Assembly (NCBI GenBank): GCA_000403315.2
Contig: KE159636.1
Span: 1,291,976 to 1,355,975 of the forward strand
Direction: 5' to 3'
Source of the DNA: Lachnospiraceae bacterium A2
GTDB taxonomy: Bacteria > Bacillota > Clostridia > Lachnospirales > Lachnospiraceae
DNA: 64,000 nt
A model generated the notes under the pieces. It did no database searches and was not told the DNA's origin. It worked only from the letters and a program-made list of their open reading frames with translations. Positions 21,755 to 31,120 of the stretch are shown piece after piece. Position 1 is the first letter of the stretch. Each line of letters starts with the position of its first letter. Position numbers and translations under genes: made by a program.

Positions 21755-22949
21755 TTTAAAAATATTTACAGAAAACATAGAACCGCAGGCATTAAATCAG
21801 ATTTACACGCTGATTAAGCAACCGGCATTTGCGGATTGCAAAGTGCGTATCATGCCTGACGTACACGCCGGAGCTGGATGTGTTATCGGTTTTACTGCTG
21901 ATTTGGGAGATAAGGTAATTCCAAACATCGTCGGAGTGGATATTGGCTGCGGCATGGAAACTGTAGAACTTGGCAACACAGACATAGACCTTGCAAAACT
22001 CGACGAGGTAATCAGAAAATATGTTCCGAATGGCAGAAATGTGCATGAAACAGAAGATAACTTTTCGGAAATCATCATCAATCAGCTTTATTGCGAAGAC
22101 CGCCTAAAAAACGTGGATTGGTTGAAAAGAAGCTGCGGTACGCTTGGCGGAGGAAATCATTTTTGCGAAGTGGACATTGACGATGACGGAAATAAATACC
22201 TTGTCATTCATTCGGGAAGTCGGAACATTGGAAAGCAGGTTGCGGAAATTTATCAGCAGATGGCGATTGACGATTTAAGCGGAGCGAACAGCCTTGAAGA
22301 AGAAACAAAGAAACTGATTGAAGATTACAAACGGACAGGCAGACACAAGGATATTCAGAGAGGGATTGCGGAGTTAAAACGGAAATTTCAGCCGAAAATT
22401 AGTGTGCCAAAAGAATTATCCTATCTGACAGGCGAACACAGGGAAATGTATCTGCACGACATGAAGTTGTGTCAGAAATTCGCAAGTGAAAATAGATACA
22501 GGATTGCAAAAGAAATATCTTATGGCATGGGCTGGGATATAGATAGATTTTCAAATGGATTTGAAACAATCCACAACTACATTGAGCATGACACAAACAT
22601 CGTCCGCAAGGGCGCAATATCGGCGAAAGAGGGCGAAACAGTCCTAATTCCTATCAATATGCGTGACGGCTGTATTATCGGCAGGGGAAAAGGTAATGCA
22701 GACTGGAATTATTCAGCGCCGCATGGGGCAGGACGGATAATGAGCCGTAGCAAAGCAAAAGAAACGGTATCGCTGGAAGAATTTGAACAGTCCATGCAAG
22801 GAATTTATACAACATCTGTTAATCGGTCAACGATTGATGAAAGCCCTATGGCATACAAGCCGATTGAGGAAATTGTAGCGAATATACAAGATACGGTTGA
22901 AATCATGAAGATTATCAAGCCGATTTATAATTTTAAGGCGAGTGAGTGA
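21747..22949 (+). CDS. rtcB: RtcB RNA ligase
   Basis: 400 residues. RtcB signatures: MPDVHAGAGCVIGFTADLG, NIVGVDIGCGME, GTLGGGNHFCEV, VIHSGSRNIG and the C-terminal APHGAGRIMSRSKAK with the nucleotide-accepting His. Metal-binding Asp, Cys and His residues are present. RtcB joins 2',3'-cyclic phosphate or 3'-phosphate ends to 5'-OH ends using GTP and Mn, repairing or splicing tRNAs. In a phage it may reverse host anticodon-nuclease damage. The same genome has a permuted tRNA with its ends in the anticodon loop. Confidence 0.95.
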   Translation: MSDLKIFTENIEPQALNQIYTLIKQPAFADCKVRIMPDVHAGAGCVIGFTADLGDKVIPNIVGVDIGCGMETVELGNTDIDLAKLDEVIRKYVPNGRNVHETEDNFSEIIINQLYCEDRLKNVDWLKRSCGTLGGGNHFCEVDIDDDGNKYLVIHSGSRNIGKQVAEIYQQMAIDDLSGANSLEEETKKLIEDYKRTGRHKDIQRGIAELKRKFQPKISVPKELSYLTGEHREMYLHDMKLCQKFASENRYRIAKEISYGMGWDIDRFSNGFETIHNYIEHDTNIVRKGAISAKEGETVLIPINMRDGCIIGRGKGNADWNYSAPHGAGRIMSRSKAKETVSLEEFEQSMQGIYTTSVNRSTIDESPMAYKPIEEIVANIQDTVEIMKIIKPIYNFKASE

Positions 22950-22960
22950 GGTATGATGAA

Positions 22961-23212
22961 ATGAGCGTTAAGAAATTGTTTTGTGACTTTATATACAAAC
23001 ACACTTCTTTTCCAAATGGATGCAAGCATGGGAATGAATTAAATTGGATGCTTAAACATTGTTGCCCTGTTTGCATAAATGAACCTATTGAGAGTTTGAG
23101 CAACAAAGAATATCACGAAAAATATCCAGCACATAACAAGATTCGGCTTGGAGTGTTGACGTTTTATTTATGTGATTTGCATTTGGAAGAAATGAAGAAG
23201 GAATTAAAATAA
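22961..23212 (+). CDS. Cys/His-containing hypothetical protein
   Basis: 83 residues from ATG 22961 (GTG 22946 is an alternative), just after rtcB. GCKHGNELNWMLKHCCPVC and a C-terminal LCDLHLEEM could form a zinc site. A hairpin CCGCACA/TGTGCGG follows (about 23225-23250). Confidence 0.65.
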   Translation: MSVKKLFCDFIYKHTSFPNGCKHGNELNWMLKHCCPVCINEPIESLSNKEYHEKYPAHNKIRLGVLTFYLCDLHLEEMKKELK

Positions 23213-23266
23213 CATATCTAACACCGCACATAAAGCGTTTGTGCGGAATGAAAGGGATTTTGGAGA

Positions 23267-23719
23267 ATGGAAGATAATATCAACTGGAAAAGTTACTATC
23301 AACAAGAACCGATAGAACCTGATATATATTTCAAATTTGTTTGTTTTTATCAAGCAATGACTGAATTATACGATAGGGAATTAACGGATGAAAGAAGTCC
23401 TTACGATAAAACAGAAGCATTTATTTCAGAAAATATAAGGGGAATCTGCGAAGCGTATTCGCAAAACTTATATGATTGCATTAGAGAATACATTTGGAGA
23501 AAAACAAAAGTTCCGTTTGATATTGAGCGGTGGAGAAAAGAAACTAGACAAAGATATTCAGCTCAAGGATGGATAGACTTGTTTGAACATTTCAGAAAAG
23601 AAAAAGATGAAATCATTTTAGATATGATTGAAAATATATGGGAATATGGAAGAATAAGAAAAGATGATGAACAAAGGAAATATATTATTATAAAAAATCC
23701 ATTTCTGGAAACAAAATAA
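23267..23719 (+). CDS. Hypothetical protein before terminase
   Basis: 150 residues from ATG 23267 after TTGGAG. Helical, aromatic, charged; no motif. It sits where small terminase genes often lie but does not resemble one. Confidence 0.7.
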   Translation: MEDNINWKSYYQQEPIEPDIYFKFVCFYQAMTELYDRELTDERSPYDKTEAFISENIRGICEAYSQNLYDCIREYIWRKTKVPFDIERWRKETRQRYSAQGWIDLFEHFRKEKDEIILDMIENIWEYGRIRKDDEQRKYIIIKNPFLETK

Positions 23720-23754
23720 ATATCTAAGGCATGAGAGAAGGGTTCTCGTGTGTC

Positions 23755-23800
23755 AGCTAAAGCGTAGCTTACTTTTATTCGAAGGGAGGTTACGCTTTTC
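23755..23800 (+). promoter_or_regulatory. Hairpin with terminase ribosome site in its loop
   Basis: AAAGCGTA pairs with TACGCTTT, eight pairs, holding GGGAGG in the loop. The only ATG that follows (23805) is unusually far from that ribosome site in the linear sequence. Folding could control terminase translation. Confidence 0.35.
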
Positions 23801-23804
23801 TTTT

Positions 23805-25529
23805 ATGGCAAGTCAAGAATTACTCAAAGAAATTTCCAATGCAGAAAAATACATAGAAAGGCATGGAGTAGATATTGACGCTGTTAATGCGTTCCATACG
23901 TATGTCTTCTGGGCAGATGAAGAAGATAAGGACATAGAAACCGCCCTAAAAATATCACCAAGGGCAAAAGAACTGATGAACCAGTATGTCATAAACGGTG
24001 CTGGCGGCGACATATGGGAACTTGAAAAATTCTGCTTTGCCAACAAGACAGGGCATGAAATGGTGGACAAGTGGTATGAGATATTGAAGTTGGAGGCTCC
24101 ATATAAGTTTGAGAGTTATCTTTTGTATCTTGAAAAGAAAAGAGAGATAAGCGAGCGGTTCTATTCACCGAAAAGAAAACAGTTAAATAAGCATGGGCTT
24201 ATACAAGCAATGCAAGATTTGGAAGATGATAAGTACGATAGAATTTGCATATCCATGCCGCCTGGTACGCAAAAAACTACTCTCGAAAAATTTTTCTGTT
24301 CATGGATAATTGGAAAATACCCAAAGGACTACAGCCTTTTCTTTTCTCATAACAGCGACATAACAGAGAAATATTATAAGGGCGTACTTGACATTACAAC
24401 AGACAACCTTGAATATACATGGTCTGAAATTTTTCCAGACGTGAAATTACAAAGCACAAATGCAAAGTTGCAGGAGATAAATTTTGGAAAGTACAAGCCG
24501 TATTCAAGTATTCAGTGTTCTTCTATCGGTTCTAAAAATGCCGGAAAAGTAAGGACAAACCGTTATCTATATTGTGATGACCTAATAGGAACCATTGAGG
24601 AAGCTCTAAACCCGACTATCCTTGATAAAATTTGGAGGATATATGGCGTTGACCTAAAACAAAGAAAACTTAATCAACAAGTAAAAGAAGTAATCATTAT
24701 GACACGCTGGTCTACAAAAGATGTTGTCGGACGAATTATCGAACTGTATGGAAGTAGCGATAGAACAAAGATAATTTCCGTAGAAGACATAGATCCGATT
24801 ACGGGCAAAAGCAACTTTGATTATGAGTACAACGGAATGACGGTTGAGTTTTTTAACGACCAAGCCCTTACAATGGATGATATTTCTTATAGGTGTCTGT
24901 ATAAGCAACAGCCTATTGAGCGTGAAGGTTTGCTGTTTCCAGAAGGAAAGGTTATGCGATATGACGATGAAGAAATTAAAAAACTTAGAGAGAAACCGCC
25001 AGAACTTATTACAGGACAGTGCGATACCAAAGGAAAAGGAACAGATTTTTTTGTTTTACCATGCTTTGAAAAGTATGGAGATTACTATTACTGTACCGAT
25101 TGCGTGTGTGATAATTCCCCAGATTATGAATTGCAGTATGAAAATTCTGCAAATCTGATTGTTGACAACGAAATGCAGGATTGTGTGTTTGAGAGCAACA
25201 ATGGAGGCGACAGGGTAGCAGAAGAAGTGCAAAAACGAGTGGAAGAAAAGGGATGGATATGCAATATAACATCAGTGCCAACGGAATCAAACAAAGAGGC
25301 CAGGATTTATCAGTGCTCAAATTGGATATTGCAACACGTCAAATTTAAGGACAAGTCAATGTATGCGCCAAAAAGCCAATACGGAGTGATGATGGCGCAG
25401 TTGCTTAGTTATTCTGTATCTGGGAAAAACATAAATGATGACGTTGCCGATGTATTTGCTACATTTGCATTGAGAATAAAAAAAGGAAATGGAAGAAGGA
25501 AAACAATCATAATGCCAAGCCCAATCTAA
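23805..25529 (+). CDS. terL: Phage terminase large subunit
   Basis: 574 residues from ATG 23805. ATPase: Walker A-like SMPPGTQKTTLEKFF, Walker B LYCDDLIG, coupling motif TRWSTKD. Nuclease half: CDTKGKGTDFF with its acidic residue, and DDVADVFATFAL near the end. It cuts and pumps phage DNA into the capsid through the portal encoded downstream. Confidence 0.9.
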   Translation: MASQELLKEISNAEKYIERHGVDIDAVNAFHTYVFWADEEDKDIETALKISPRAKELMNQYVINGAGGDIWELEKFCFANKTGHEMVDKWYEILKLEAPYKFESYLLYLEKKREISERFYSPKRKQLNKHGLIQAMQDLEDDKYDRICISMPPGTQKTTLEKFFCSWIIGKYPKDYSLFFSHNSDITEKYYKGVLDITTDNLEYTWSEIFPDVKLQSTNAKLQEINFGKYKPYSSIQCSSIGSKNAGKVRTNRYLYCDDLIGTIEEALNPTILDKIWRIYGVDLKQRKLNQQVKEVIIMTRWSTKDVVGRIIELYGSSDRTKIISVEDIDPITGKSNFDYEYNGMTVEFFNDQALTMDDISYRCLYKQQPIEREGLLFPEGKVMRYDDEEIKKLREKPPELITGQCDTKGKGTDFFVLPCFEKYGDYYYCTDCVCDNSPDYELQYENSANLIVDNEMQDCVFESNNGGDRVAEEVQKRVEEKGWICNITSVPTESNKEARIYQCSNWILQHVKFKDKSMYAPKSQYGVMMAQLLSYSVSGKNINDDVADVFATFALRIKKGNGRRKTIIMPSPI

Positions 25530-25543
25530 AGGAGGTTACATAC

Positions 25544-25978
25544 ATGGTAAGCAAGGAAATTTTGATACAGTATTCAGATTTGCAGGAAGAAATAAAGGAA
25601 GTCCGACAAAGAATAGAGCAGACGGAACGACAGATTGAACGAATTGAAAGCGAAAAGACCGTATGTGACAAGGTTAGGGGAGGAGAGGGTGGCTTGCAAT
25701 CATTTAAAATTGAAGGTTTCCCATATCCAGAATACAGCCGAAAAAAAACATTGCTATATTCAAGAAAGGCAACGTTGACAAGCCTTGAAATGGAGCTTCT
25801 TGAAACACTGAACAAAGTAGAGGAATTTATTGCAAGCATTTCTGACAGCCGTATGAGAAGGATTATCAATCTGCGGTTCATTGAAAATCTTTCATGGAAT
25901 AAAGTAGCTGACCGAATTGGCGGAGGGAATACCGAGGATAGTATCAGAATGGCTTTTAACAGATTTATGGAAAAATAA
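25544..25978 (+). CDS. Late-transcription-regulator-like (sigma region 4 type)
   Basis: 144 residues from ATG 25544. N-terminal coiled coil (EEIKEVRQRIEQTERQIERI), then RRIINLRFIENLSWNKVADR, a sigma-70 region 4-like helix-turn-helix as in ArpU/RinA and DUF1492 proteins that switch on late genes. Position beside terminase supports this. A promoter-like AT tract and terminator follow. Confidence 0.65.
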   Translation: MVSKEILIQYSDLQEEIKEVRQRIEQTERQIERIESEKTVCDKVRGGEGGLQSFKIEGFPYPEYSRKKTLLYSRKATLTSLEMELLETLNKVEEFIASISDSRMRRIINLRFIENLSWNKVADRIGGGNTEDSIRMAFNRFMEK

Positions 25979-26073
25979 AACTTGTTCGATATGTTCGGGA
26001 AAAATTTTTTATAATTATAATTGAGATGAAATCTCGACAGAGTTTTTCGTTGACAAAATCCCCCGAATGAAAA

Positions 26074-26101
26074 GGCGTTGCCGCAACGGTAGCGTCTTTT
26101 T
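26074..26101 (+). terminator. Rho-independent terminator
   Basis: GGCGTTGCC pairs with GGTAGCGTC (several G-T pairs) around GCAAC, followed by TTTTT. Lies between the late regulator and the next HTH gene. Confidence 0.6.
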
Positions 26102-26135
26102 GCATGGGAAAAATCAGATTTAAGGAGGGGATTTC

Positions 26136-26366
26136 ATGAGCCGAACCAAAAACATAATCCCCGAATTTACAAAGGACGAGCAAGACTACATAAAGGAACA
26201 CGCAAACTTTATGGAAGAAGAATTGCTTTTCTTTGAATTGCGAAATAAACAGTATACTTATGAATACTGTGCAATGGAAATGGGCATGTGCGTGTCGGCA
26301 GTTAAGAAAGTATCAAAGAAAACTATCTCTAAGATTATGAGAGTGATACGACATATGGATATTTGA
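26136..26366 (+). CDS. Small helix-turn-helix protein
   Basis: 76 residues from ATG 26136 after GGAGGGG. YTYEYCAMEMGMCVSAVKKV then SKKTISKIMRVI reads as a helix-turn-helix. Probable regulator of the structural operon. Confidence 0.65.
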   Translation: MSRTKNIIPEFTKDEQDYIKEHANFMEEELLFFELRNKQYTYEYCAMEMGMCVSAVKKVSKKTISKIMRVIRHMDI

Positions 26367-26390
26367 TTTGCGGAGAAAGAGAGGGTAATT

Positions 26391-26609
26391 ATGGATTTTG
26401 TAGAAGATGTAGAAAAATCTAAGAAATTAAAAGAAATATTATTTGGAAAACCAAGTGATTGCAAACATTGTTGCGGTGTAAGTGCGGGAGCTTTCGGAGT
26501 ACATTATGCTTGCATGAATGAAAATCATAAAAGATATGGAATGAATCCGCCACTATGTTTAAATTGCGATGGATATGAAAAAGAAGAACGGGAGATTACC
26601 GAGCAATAA
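26391..26609 (+). CDS. Cys-rich hypothetical protein
   Basis: 72 residues from ATG 26391. CKHCCGVSAGAFGVHYAC and LCLNCDGYEKEE suggest a zinc site. Unknown. Confidence 0.65.
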   Translation: MDFVEDVEKSKKLKEILFGKPSDCKHCCGVSAGAFGVHYACMNENHKRYGMNPPLCLNCDGYEKEEREITEQ

Positions 26610-26639
26610 TCGGATGTTTCTTTTATTTTGGAGGGAATT

Positions 26640-26804
26640 ATGAAATTTTGCGTACATGATTGGAAACGGATAGAAGAACCAAAACATTCTCATTTTAGTT
26701 ATGACGGATTGGAAGTATTGACGGCTATGTGCGTGTGTAAGAAATGTGGGAAGAAAAAAGTCCGAAAATTTGCCGGAAAATATGTAGGACAGTTATTCGG
26801 TTAG
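26640..26804 (+). CDS. Small zinc-knuckle protein
   Basis: 54 residues from ATG 26640 after TTGGAGG. FCVHDW at the start and MCVCKKCGKKKVRK later; basic C terminus. Not long enough for usual calling but with good ribosome site and tight packing. Confidence 0.55.
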   Translation: MKFCVHDWKRIEEPKHSHFSYDGLEVLTAMCVCKKCGKKKVRKFAGKYVGQLFG

Positions 26805-26814
26805 GTGGTGAGAC

Positions 26815-26985
26815 ATGGCAATAAAAGTGATTGAGTACGGAAAGCGTAATGTAAAGTGCAGTTATTGTGAAAGCAAGCTGCAATATGAAAAAGAAGATGT
26901 CAAAACCATGCAGACAGGCATGAACGAATGGCAGAGTTATATTGTATGCCCTGTTTGCGAAGAAAAGATATATGTAAATAATTAG
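26815..26985 (+). CDS. Small zinc-ribbon protein
   Basis: 56 residues from ATG 26815. CSYCESKLQYE and VCPVCEEKI form a four-Cys ribbon. Third of four consecutive small Cys proteins before the portal gene. Confidence 0.6.
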   Translation: MAIKVIEYGKRNVKCSYCESKLQYEKEDVKTMQTGMNEWQSYIVCPVCEEKIYVNN

Positions 26986-26995
26986 GCGGTGTGGC

Positions 26996-27196
26996 ATGAA
27001 GAAATATAAACCAGTAAAAATATTCTGCCCACAATGCAATTCTCATGTAGGAACACATGATGGGCGGTCAACTATAGACAAAATAGTAAAATGTAAAAAT
27101 TGCAATAAACTTGTAATTTACAGAACGCAAACCGGAAAAGCAGAGAATAAGCCGGTTCCAAAAAGAAGCTGTAGTTCTGGCGTGACATTCATTTAA
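26996..27196 (+). CDS. Zinc-ribbon protein (Com-like)
   Basis: 66 residues. FCPQCNSHVGTHDG and VKCKNCNKLVIYR form a zinc ribbon like Mu Com translational regulators. Precedes portal. Confidence 0.65.
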   Translation: MKKYKPVKIFCPQCNSHVGTHDGRSTIDKIVKCKNCNKLVIYRTQTGKAENKPVPKRSCSSGVTFI

Positions 27197-27209
27197 AGGC
27201 GGTGACTAA

Positions 27210-28781
27210 ATGCAAATAGGCAGATTGGAAATCTTTACAGACGAGCCGGAAATCACAGAGAAAAATGTAATAAGGGTTTTGAGGAACGCACTGCCAAAGC
27301 ATTTAATCAATGCCGCACGGTGCGATTTTTTGTTGAATTATGAAGCCGGGGAACAGCCGAATACAGCAATCAAAACAACCAGAAAAGACATTCAAAGTTT
27401 CTGCCCTGATAACTTAGCGCACAAAATCACGGAATTTAAGCTCGGATTTATCTGGGGTTTCCCAATAAGCATGGTGCAGAGAGGGGAAAAAGACAGTGGA
27501 GAAAAGAAAGACGAATCCACATCTATTGCACTGCTTAACGAGCAATACGAAATGGCAAAGGTGAGAAAAAGGACACAGGAGCTTGCAAGGTTCATTGAGA
27601 TATGTGGAACAGGGTTTAGTTACATAGATATAAACACGGAATATGAAGAAGGAGATAGCTACTTCGCATTAAACATACTAGACCCAAGAACAACATTTAT
27701 TGTCAAGTCAAGATATTATCCAGACCATAGACCTTTGCTTGCAGTGTCTTACCGAGAAGATGAAATGGGAAACAAATATTTTACCTGCTTCACGAAACAG
27801 CAAAGATTTGAAATCTCCGGCGCACTGAAAATAAAAAACGGGAAAATACAAAAAGATGATAATGGAGAGCCAATCACAAATTGGTTTGAAAGGGAGCGAA
27901 GCGGGGAAAAAAACCCGCTCGGAATGCTACCGATAATTGAGTGGATTCGTTCTTATGACAGAATGGGATGTTTTGAACACCAGATACCGGCAATGAACGA
28001 CCTTAATGCTTTACGCTCGAATTTTATGAACTCGATACAGCAGAACACAAATTCTCTCTGGCATTACAACGATGTGGACTTCCCTGTAGACGAAAACGGA
28101 AACGAAATAAACCCGAAGACAGGAGAGATTGTCAGGACGTTCACCACGCAGGACGGAAAATCCCCGACAATAAACCCTCTGACACTTGATTACAACTATG
28201 ATGGGCTTTTAAATAAAATAGTTTATGACAGGTCGATCATTCTGGAAGAGTGCGACGTTCCGCAAAGAAGCGAAAATGTTTCAAATTCAACCGGAATAGC
28301 AACATCGGATGCTACAGGATGGAGCGCAGCGGAAAACGCAGCGAATAAGCAGCAAAACATTACAGAAGATTGCAAAATGGAAGAAGTGAGGGTTGTTTGC
28401 AGGGCAATGCAAATTTCTCCCTACATTCCACAGGACAGCCCGATTTTAGACATAAAATATTCGGACACAAAGCCAAACATAAAAAGGCAGAAAAATTATG
28501 AACTAACGATAAAGGCAAATTACATGGCAACGTTGCTGAATTTGGGATTTTATGGAGAACACGTTATCAAAGGAGCAAATGCGTTTGACGACCCAGAGCA
28601 GGTATGGATTGACAGCCGGGAAATGATAGAGGCTATTCAGAAAAGTAAAATCACAAAACCAACGGCTAACGAAGGAACAGAAGAAACAAGGACAACAGAC
28701 GGCGGAATAGAAGCGCAAATATCTAATTCGCCAATGCTTGACGGAATGTCAAAAGAAAACCCAGAGAAAGCGGAGGGATGA
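27210..28781 (+). CDS. Phage portal protein (SPP1 gp6 type)
   Basis: 523 residues. Features of the SPP1-type portal: HKITEFKLGFIWGFPIS near residue 72, EICGTGFSYIDI, ILDPRTTFIVKS, a GMLPIIEWIRS segment and QIPAMNDLNALRSNF. The C terminus is low-complexity. Forms the dodecameric DNA gate and docks terminase; encoded just before the MuF-like head protein. Confidence 0.9.
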   Translation: MQIGRLEIFTDEPEITEKNVIRVLRNALPKHLINAARCDFLLNYEAGEQPNTAIKTTRKDIQSFCPDNLAHKITEFKLGFIWGFPISMVQRGEKDSGEKKDESTSIALLNEQYEMAKVRKRTQELARFIEICGTGFSYIDINTEYEEGDSYFALNILDPRTTFIVKSRYYPDHRPLLAVSYREDEMGNKYFTCFTKQQRFEISGALKIKNGKIQKDDNGEPITNWFERERSGEKNPLGMLPIIEWIRSYDRMGCFEHQIPAMNDLNALRSNFMNSIQQNTNSLWHYNDVDFPVDENGNEINPKTGEIVRTFTTQDGKSPTINPLTLDYNYDGLLNKIVYDRSIILEECDVPQRSENVSNSTGIATSDATGWSAAENAANKQQNITEDCKMEEVRVVCRAMQISPYIPQDSPILDIKYSDTKPNIKRQKNYELTIKANYMATLLNLGFYGEHVIKGANAFDDPEQVWIDSREMIEAIQKSKITKPTANEGTEETRTTDGGIEAQISNSPMLDGMSKENPEKAEG

Positions 28782-28787
28782 TAAGAT

Positions 28788-29411
28788 GTGAGAGAAATTG
28801 ACGAGTTAAACGACTTTTCAGAAGATGAAATATTAGACATAGATGCCTATTTTGATGAAATGGAACTTTCAGAAGAGGGAAAGGAAGAAAGAAAGAAATT
28901 CGCAAAGGATATGAAAGAAATCATTCTTTTTCTTTTCTCTCTTTTTCTTGTGATGAAAGAAAAAAGTTATATGGATAAGCGGTTTATCGTATCGCAGATA
29001 CAGTCAAGATATTCAGACTTGGTTGTTGAATATATGAAAATCGACAAATACATTGAAGAACACATAAAGGAATTTTCAGAAGAAACAGTTGATACTACGC
29101 TAAAACACATTGACGAAGAATTTTATCTTTCGGAAGACAGAGGCGTACTTATATCTGTCAACGAAGCAAACAGTACGCTAAATTACAAAGATTTTGCAAA
29201 TGCGATAGCAGACGGAAAAACAGAAAAACAATGGATAACAGAAAAAGACCAAAAGGTAAGGAAAACACACAAAAGGTTAGACAGTATGATAATTCCAATA
29301 GAAGATACGTTCGTTGTTGGAAATACGCTCATGCGATTCCCGCATGACACTTTTTATGGAATTGATTACAAGGAACTTTCGAATTGCCGCTGTACAGTGC
29401 GGTACATTTAA
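28788..29411 (+). CDS. Minor head protein (MuF/SPP1 gp7-like)
   Basis: 207 residues from GTG 28788. Acidic N terminus and a C-terminal ~70-residue domain with VRKTHKRLDSMIIPIEDTF and NCRCTVRYI, the Phage_Mu_F signature. It helps head assembly and DNA delivery. Shorter than typical family members. Confidence 0.8.
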   Translation: MREIDELNDFSEDEILDIDAYFDEMELSEEGKEERKKFAKDMKEIILFLFSLFLVMKEKSYMDKRFIVSQIQSRYSDLVVEYMKIDKYIEEHIKEFSEETVDTTLKHIDEEFYLSEDRGVLISVNEANSTLNYKDFANAIADGKTEKQWITEKDQKVRKTHKRLDSMIIPIEDTFVVGNTLMRFPHDTFYGIDYKELSNCRCTVRYI

Positions 29412-29432
29412 AACTAAATATTTTCAGCAATT

Positions 29433-29466
29433 AAGCACATGGAGAAATCCGTGTGCTTTTATTTTG
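29433..29466 (+). terminator. Terminator or attenuator inside head operon
   Basis: AAGCACA/TGTGCTT with an inner GGA-GAAA-TCC, followed by TTTATTTT. A second hairpin GCGCT/AGCGC follows at 29467-29482. It may lower scaffold and capsid readthrough or mark an internal promoter. Confidence 0.6.
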
Positions 29467-29575
29467 CGCTAGGGACAGCGCAATACAAGTTTCGCAAAAC
29501 GATAGGGAAATCGAAAATCGCAAACCCAAAAATATTGTGAGGGAACACATTAAAACGCAGAAAGAGGTAAGAAGA

Positions 29576-30271
29576 ATGAGCAAAGAAAGCAGAAAAATCC
29601 CAATGAACCTACAGTTTTTTGCAGAGCCGGGAGAGCAAGACGGACAGCAGACACCGCCAGCAGATGACGGAAAAGAGCAAGACGGACAGCAGACACCGCC
29701 AACAGATGACGGAAAAGAGCAAGACGGCCAGCAGACACCGCCAGCAGATGACGGAAAAGAGCCTACTGTTCAGGAACTTATGGTAGAACTCGCCAAGGTG
29801 AAAAAGGCACAGGAGCGCGCCGCAAGCGAGGCGGCAGAGTACAAGAAAAAGTACAACGCAAAGCTGTCTGAAAAAGAAAGGGTAGACGCAGAAAAGGCAG
29901 AGCGAGAAGCGGAAAGGGAAGAACAATTCCAGCAGCTTTTGAGGGAAAACAAAATCAACAAACTGGAAAAGTATTACCTTGGCGAGCTTAAATACACGCC
30001 GGACGAAGCAAGCCAGATGGCGATCGCAGAGGTTGACGACGATTTTGATGCAAAATTGAAAATCCAGCTTGCCGTAGACAAGAGGAAAAAGAAAGAGTAT
30101 GAAGCGGAATTTATTAAATCAAGACCGCAGATGAATGCCGGAACGGGTGACGGAAAGGTTGTTACATTAGAACAGTTTACAAAGATGGGGGTAGCGGACA
30201 GGGTTAAACTCAAACGCTCCGACCCAGACGGATATGAAAGATTAAGGAAAGCAGAACAAGGAGGAAAATAA
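29576..30271 (+). CDS. Capsid scaffold protein
   Basis: 231 residues from ATG 29576. It begins with IPMNLQFFAE, typical of clostridial phage scaffolds. Three 14-residue repeats of EQDGQQTPPADDGK type follow (42-bp DNA repeats 29633-29758), then a long charged coiled coil and KNKINKLEKYYLGELKYTP-like helices. Acts inside the procapsid before the capsid protein encoded next. Confidence 0.85.
   Translation: MSKESRKIPMNLQFFAEPGEQDGQQTPPADDGKEQDGQQTPPTDDGKEQDGQQTPPADDGKEPTVQELMVELAKVKKAQERAASEAAEYKKKYNAKLSEKERVDAEKAEREAEREEQFQQLLRENKINKLEKYYLGELKYTPDEASQMAIAEVDDDFDAKLKIQLAVDKRKKKEYEAEFIKSRPQMNAGTGDGKVVTLEQFTKMGVADRVKLKRSDPDGYERLRKAEQGGK
29633..29758 (+). repeat. Three tandem 42-bp repeats in scaffold gene
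   Basis: Three near-identical 42-base units at 29633-29674, 29675-29716 and 29717-29758, in frame and differing at one or two bases. Likely copy-number variable. Confidence 0.85.
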
Positions 30272-30274
30272 AGT

Positions 30275-31108
30275 ATGGCATTACCAGCAGGAGTTACAGG
30301 AATCGCAGATTTGTTCGACCCAGAGGTGGTCGGAGACCTTATTAACAAAAAGCTGATTGACGCAATTAGGTTTACGCCGCTTGCACTTGTAGATGATACG
30401 CTTGAAGGGCAGCCAGGGAGCAAGGTGAAACTTCCGTCATTTAATTATGTAGGAAGCGCAGAGAAGGTAGCAGAAGATGAAGACCTGCCAATCAAGAAAT
30501 TAACGCAGACCGAAGAAGAAGTTGAAATCATGGAGTATGGTCTTGGAATTGAGATTACAGACAGAGGGGCTGTTATGGGATTTGGAGATCCTCTTGATGA
30601 AGCTGCAAGGCAGATTACGATTGCTGTTGCAGACGGGGTAGAGAGCAGTTTGATTGATGCAGCAAGCACAACAGCTTCTTTGGTCGGAACATCTACAGCT
30701 ACAAAGGTTACAGACAGGATTGCAGAGGATTTGGAACTTTTCGGAGAGGAGATTGACGGAGAAAAAGTTCTTGTGGTTCCACCAAAAGTGCATACAGCAT
30801 TAAGGAAATCATCTGACTGGATTCCAAATACGCAGATGGGTGCAGACATCATTGTAAAGGGAACGGTTGGCATGATTTACGGCTGCCAGATTGTCACGTC
30901 CAACAGGCTGAAAACAAAGAATGAGGGATTTATCATCAAACCAGGCGCACTGGCTATCATTTCAAAGAGAAATACGCTTGTAGAGTTTGACAGGGATATT
31001 CTTGGAAGAAAAACCCTGATTACAGGCTCCAAAATGTTTGCTCCGTATGTTTACGACAAGAGCAAGTTAATCAAGATTAGCTTCGGTGGGGGAAACACCG
31101 GAGCATAA
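30275..31108 (+). CDS. Major capsid protein
   Basis: 277 residues. The layout after portal, MuF and scaffold, and the HK97-fold-type sequence of the clostridial N4-gp56-like group (FDPEVVGDLINKKLIDAIRF; PGSKVKLPSFNYVG; MGADIIVKGTVGMIYGCQIV; ALAIISKRNTLVEFDRD) support this. Strong ribosome site. Confidence 0.9.
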   Translation: MALPAGVTGIADLFDPEVVGDLINKKLIDAIRFTPLALVDDTLEGQPGSKVKLPSFNYVGSAEKVAEDEDLPIKKLTQTEEEVEIMEYGLGIEITDRGAVMGFGDPLDEAARQITIAVADGVESSLIDAASTTASLVGTSTATKVTDRIAEDLELFGEEIDGEKVLVVPPKVHTALRKSSDWIPNTQMGADIIVKGTVGMIYGCQIVTSNRLKTKNEGFIIKPGALAIISKRNTLVEFDRDILGRKTLITGSKMFAPYVYDKSKLIKISFGGGNTGA

Positions 31109-31120
31109 GGAGGAAACGTT

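Noticed and set aside
29633..29758. CRISPR-like tandem repeat
   Set aside because: No spacers; in-frame protein repeats of the scaffold.
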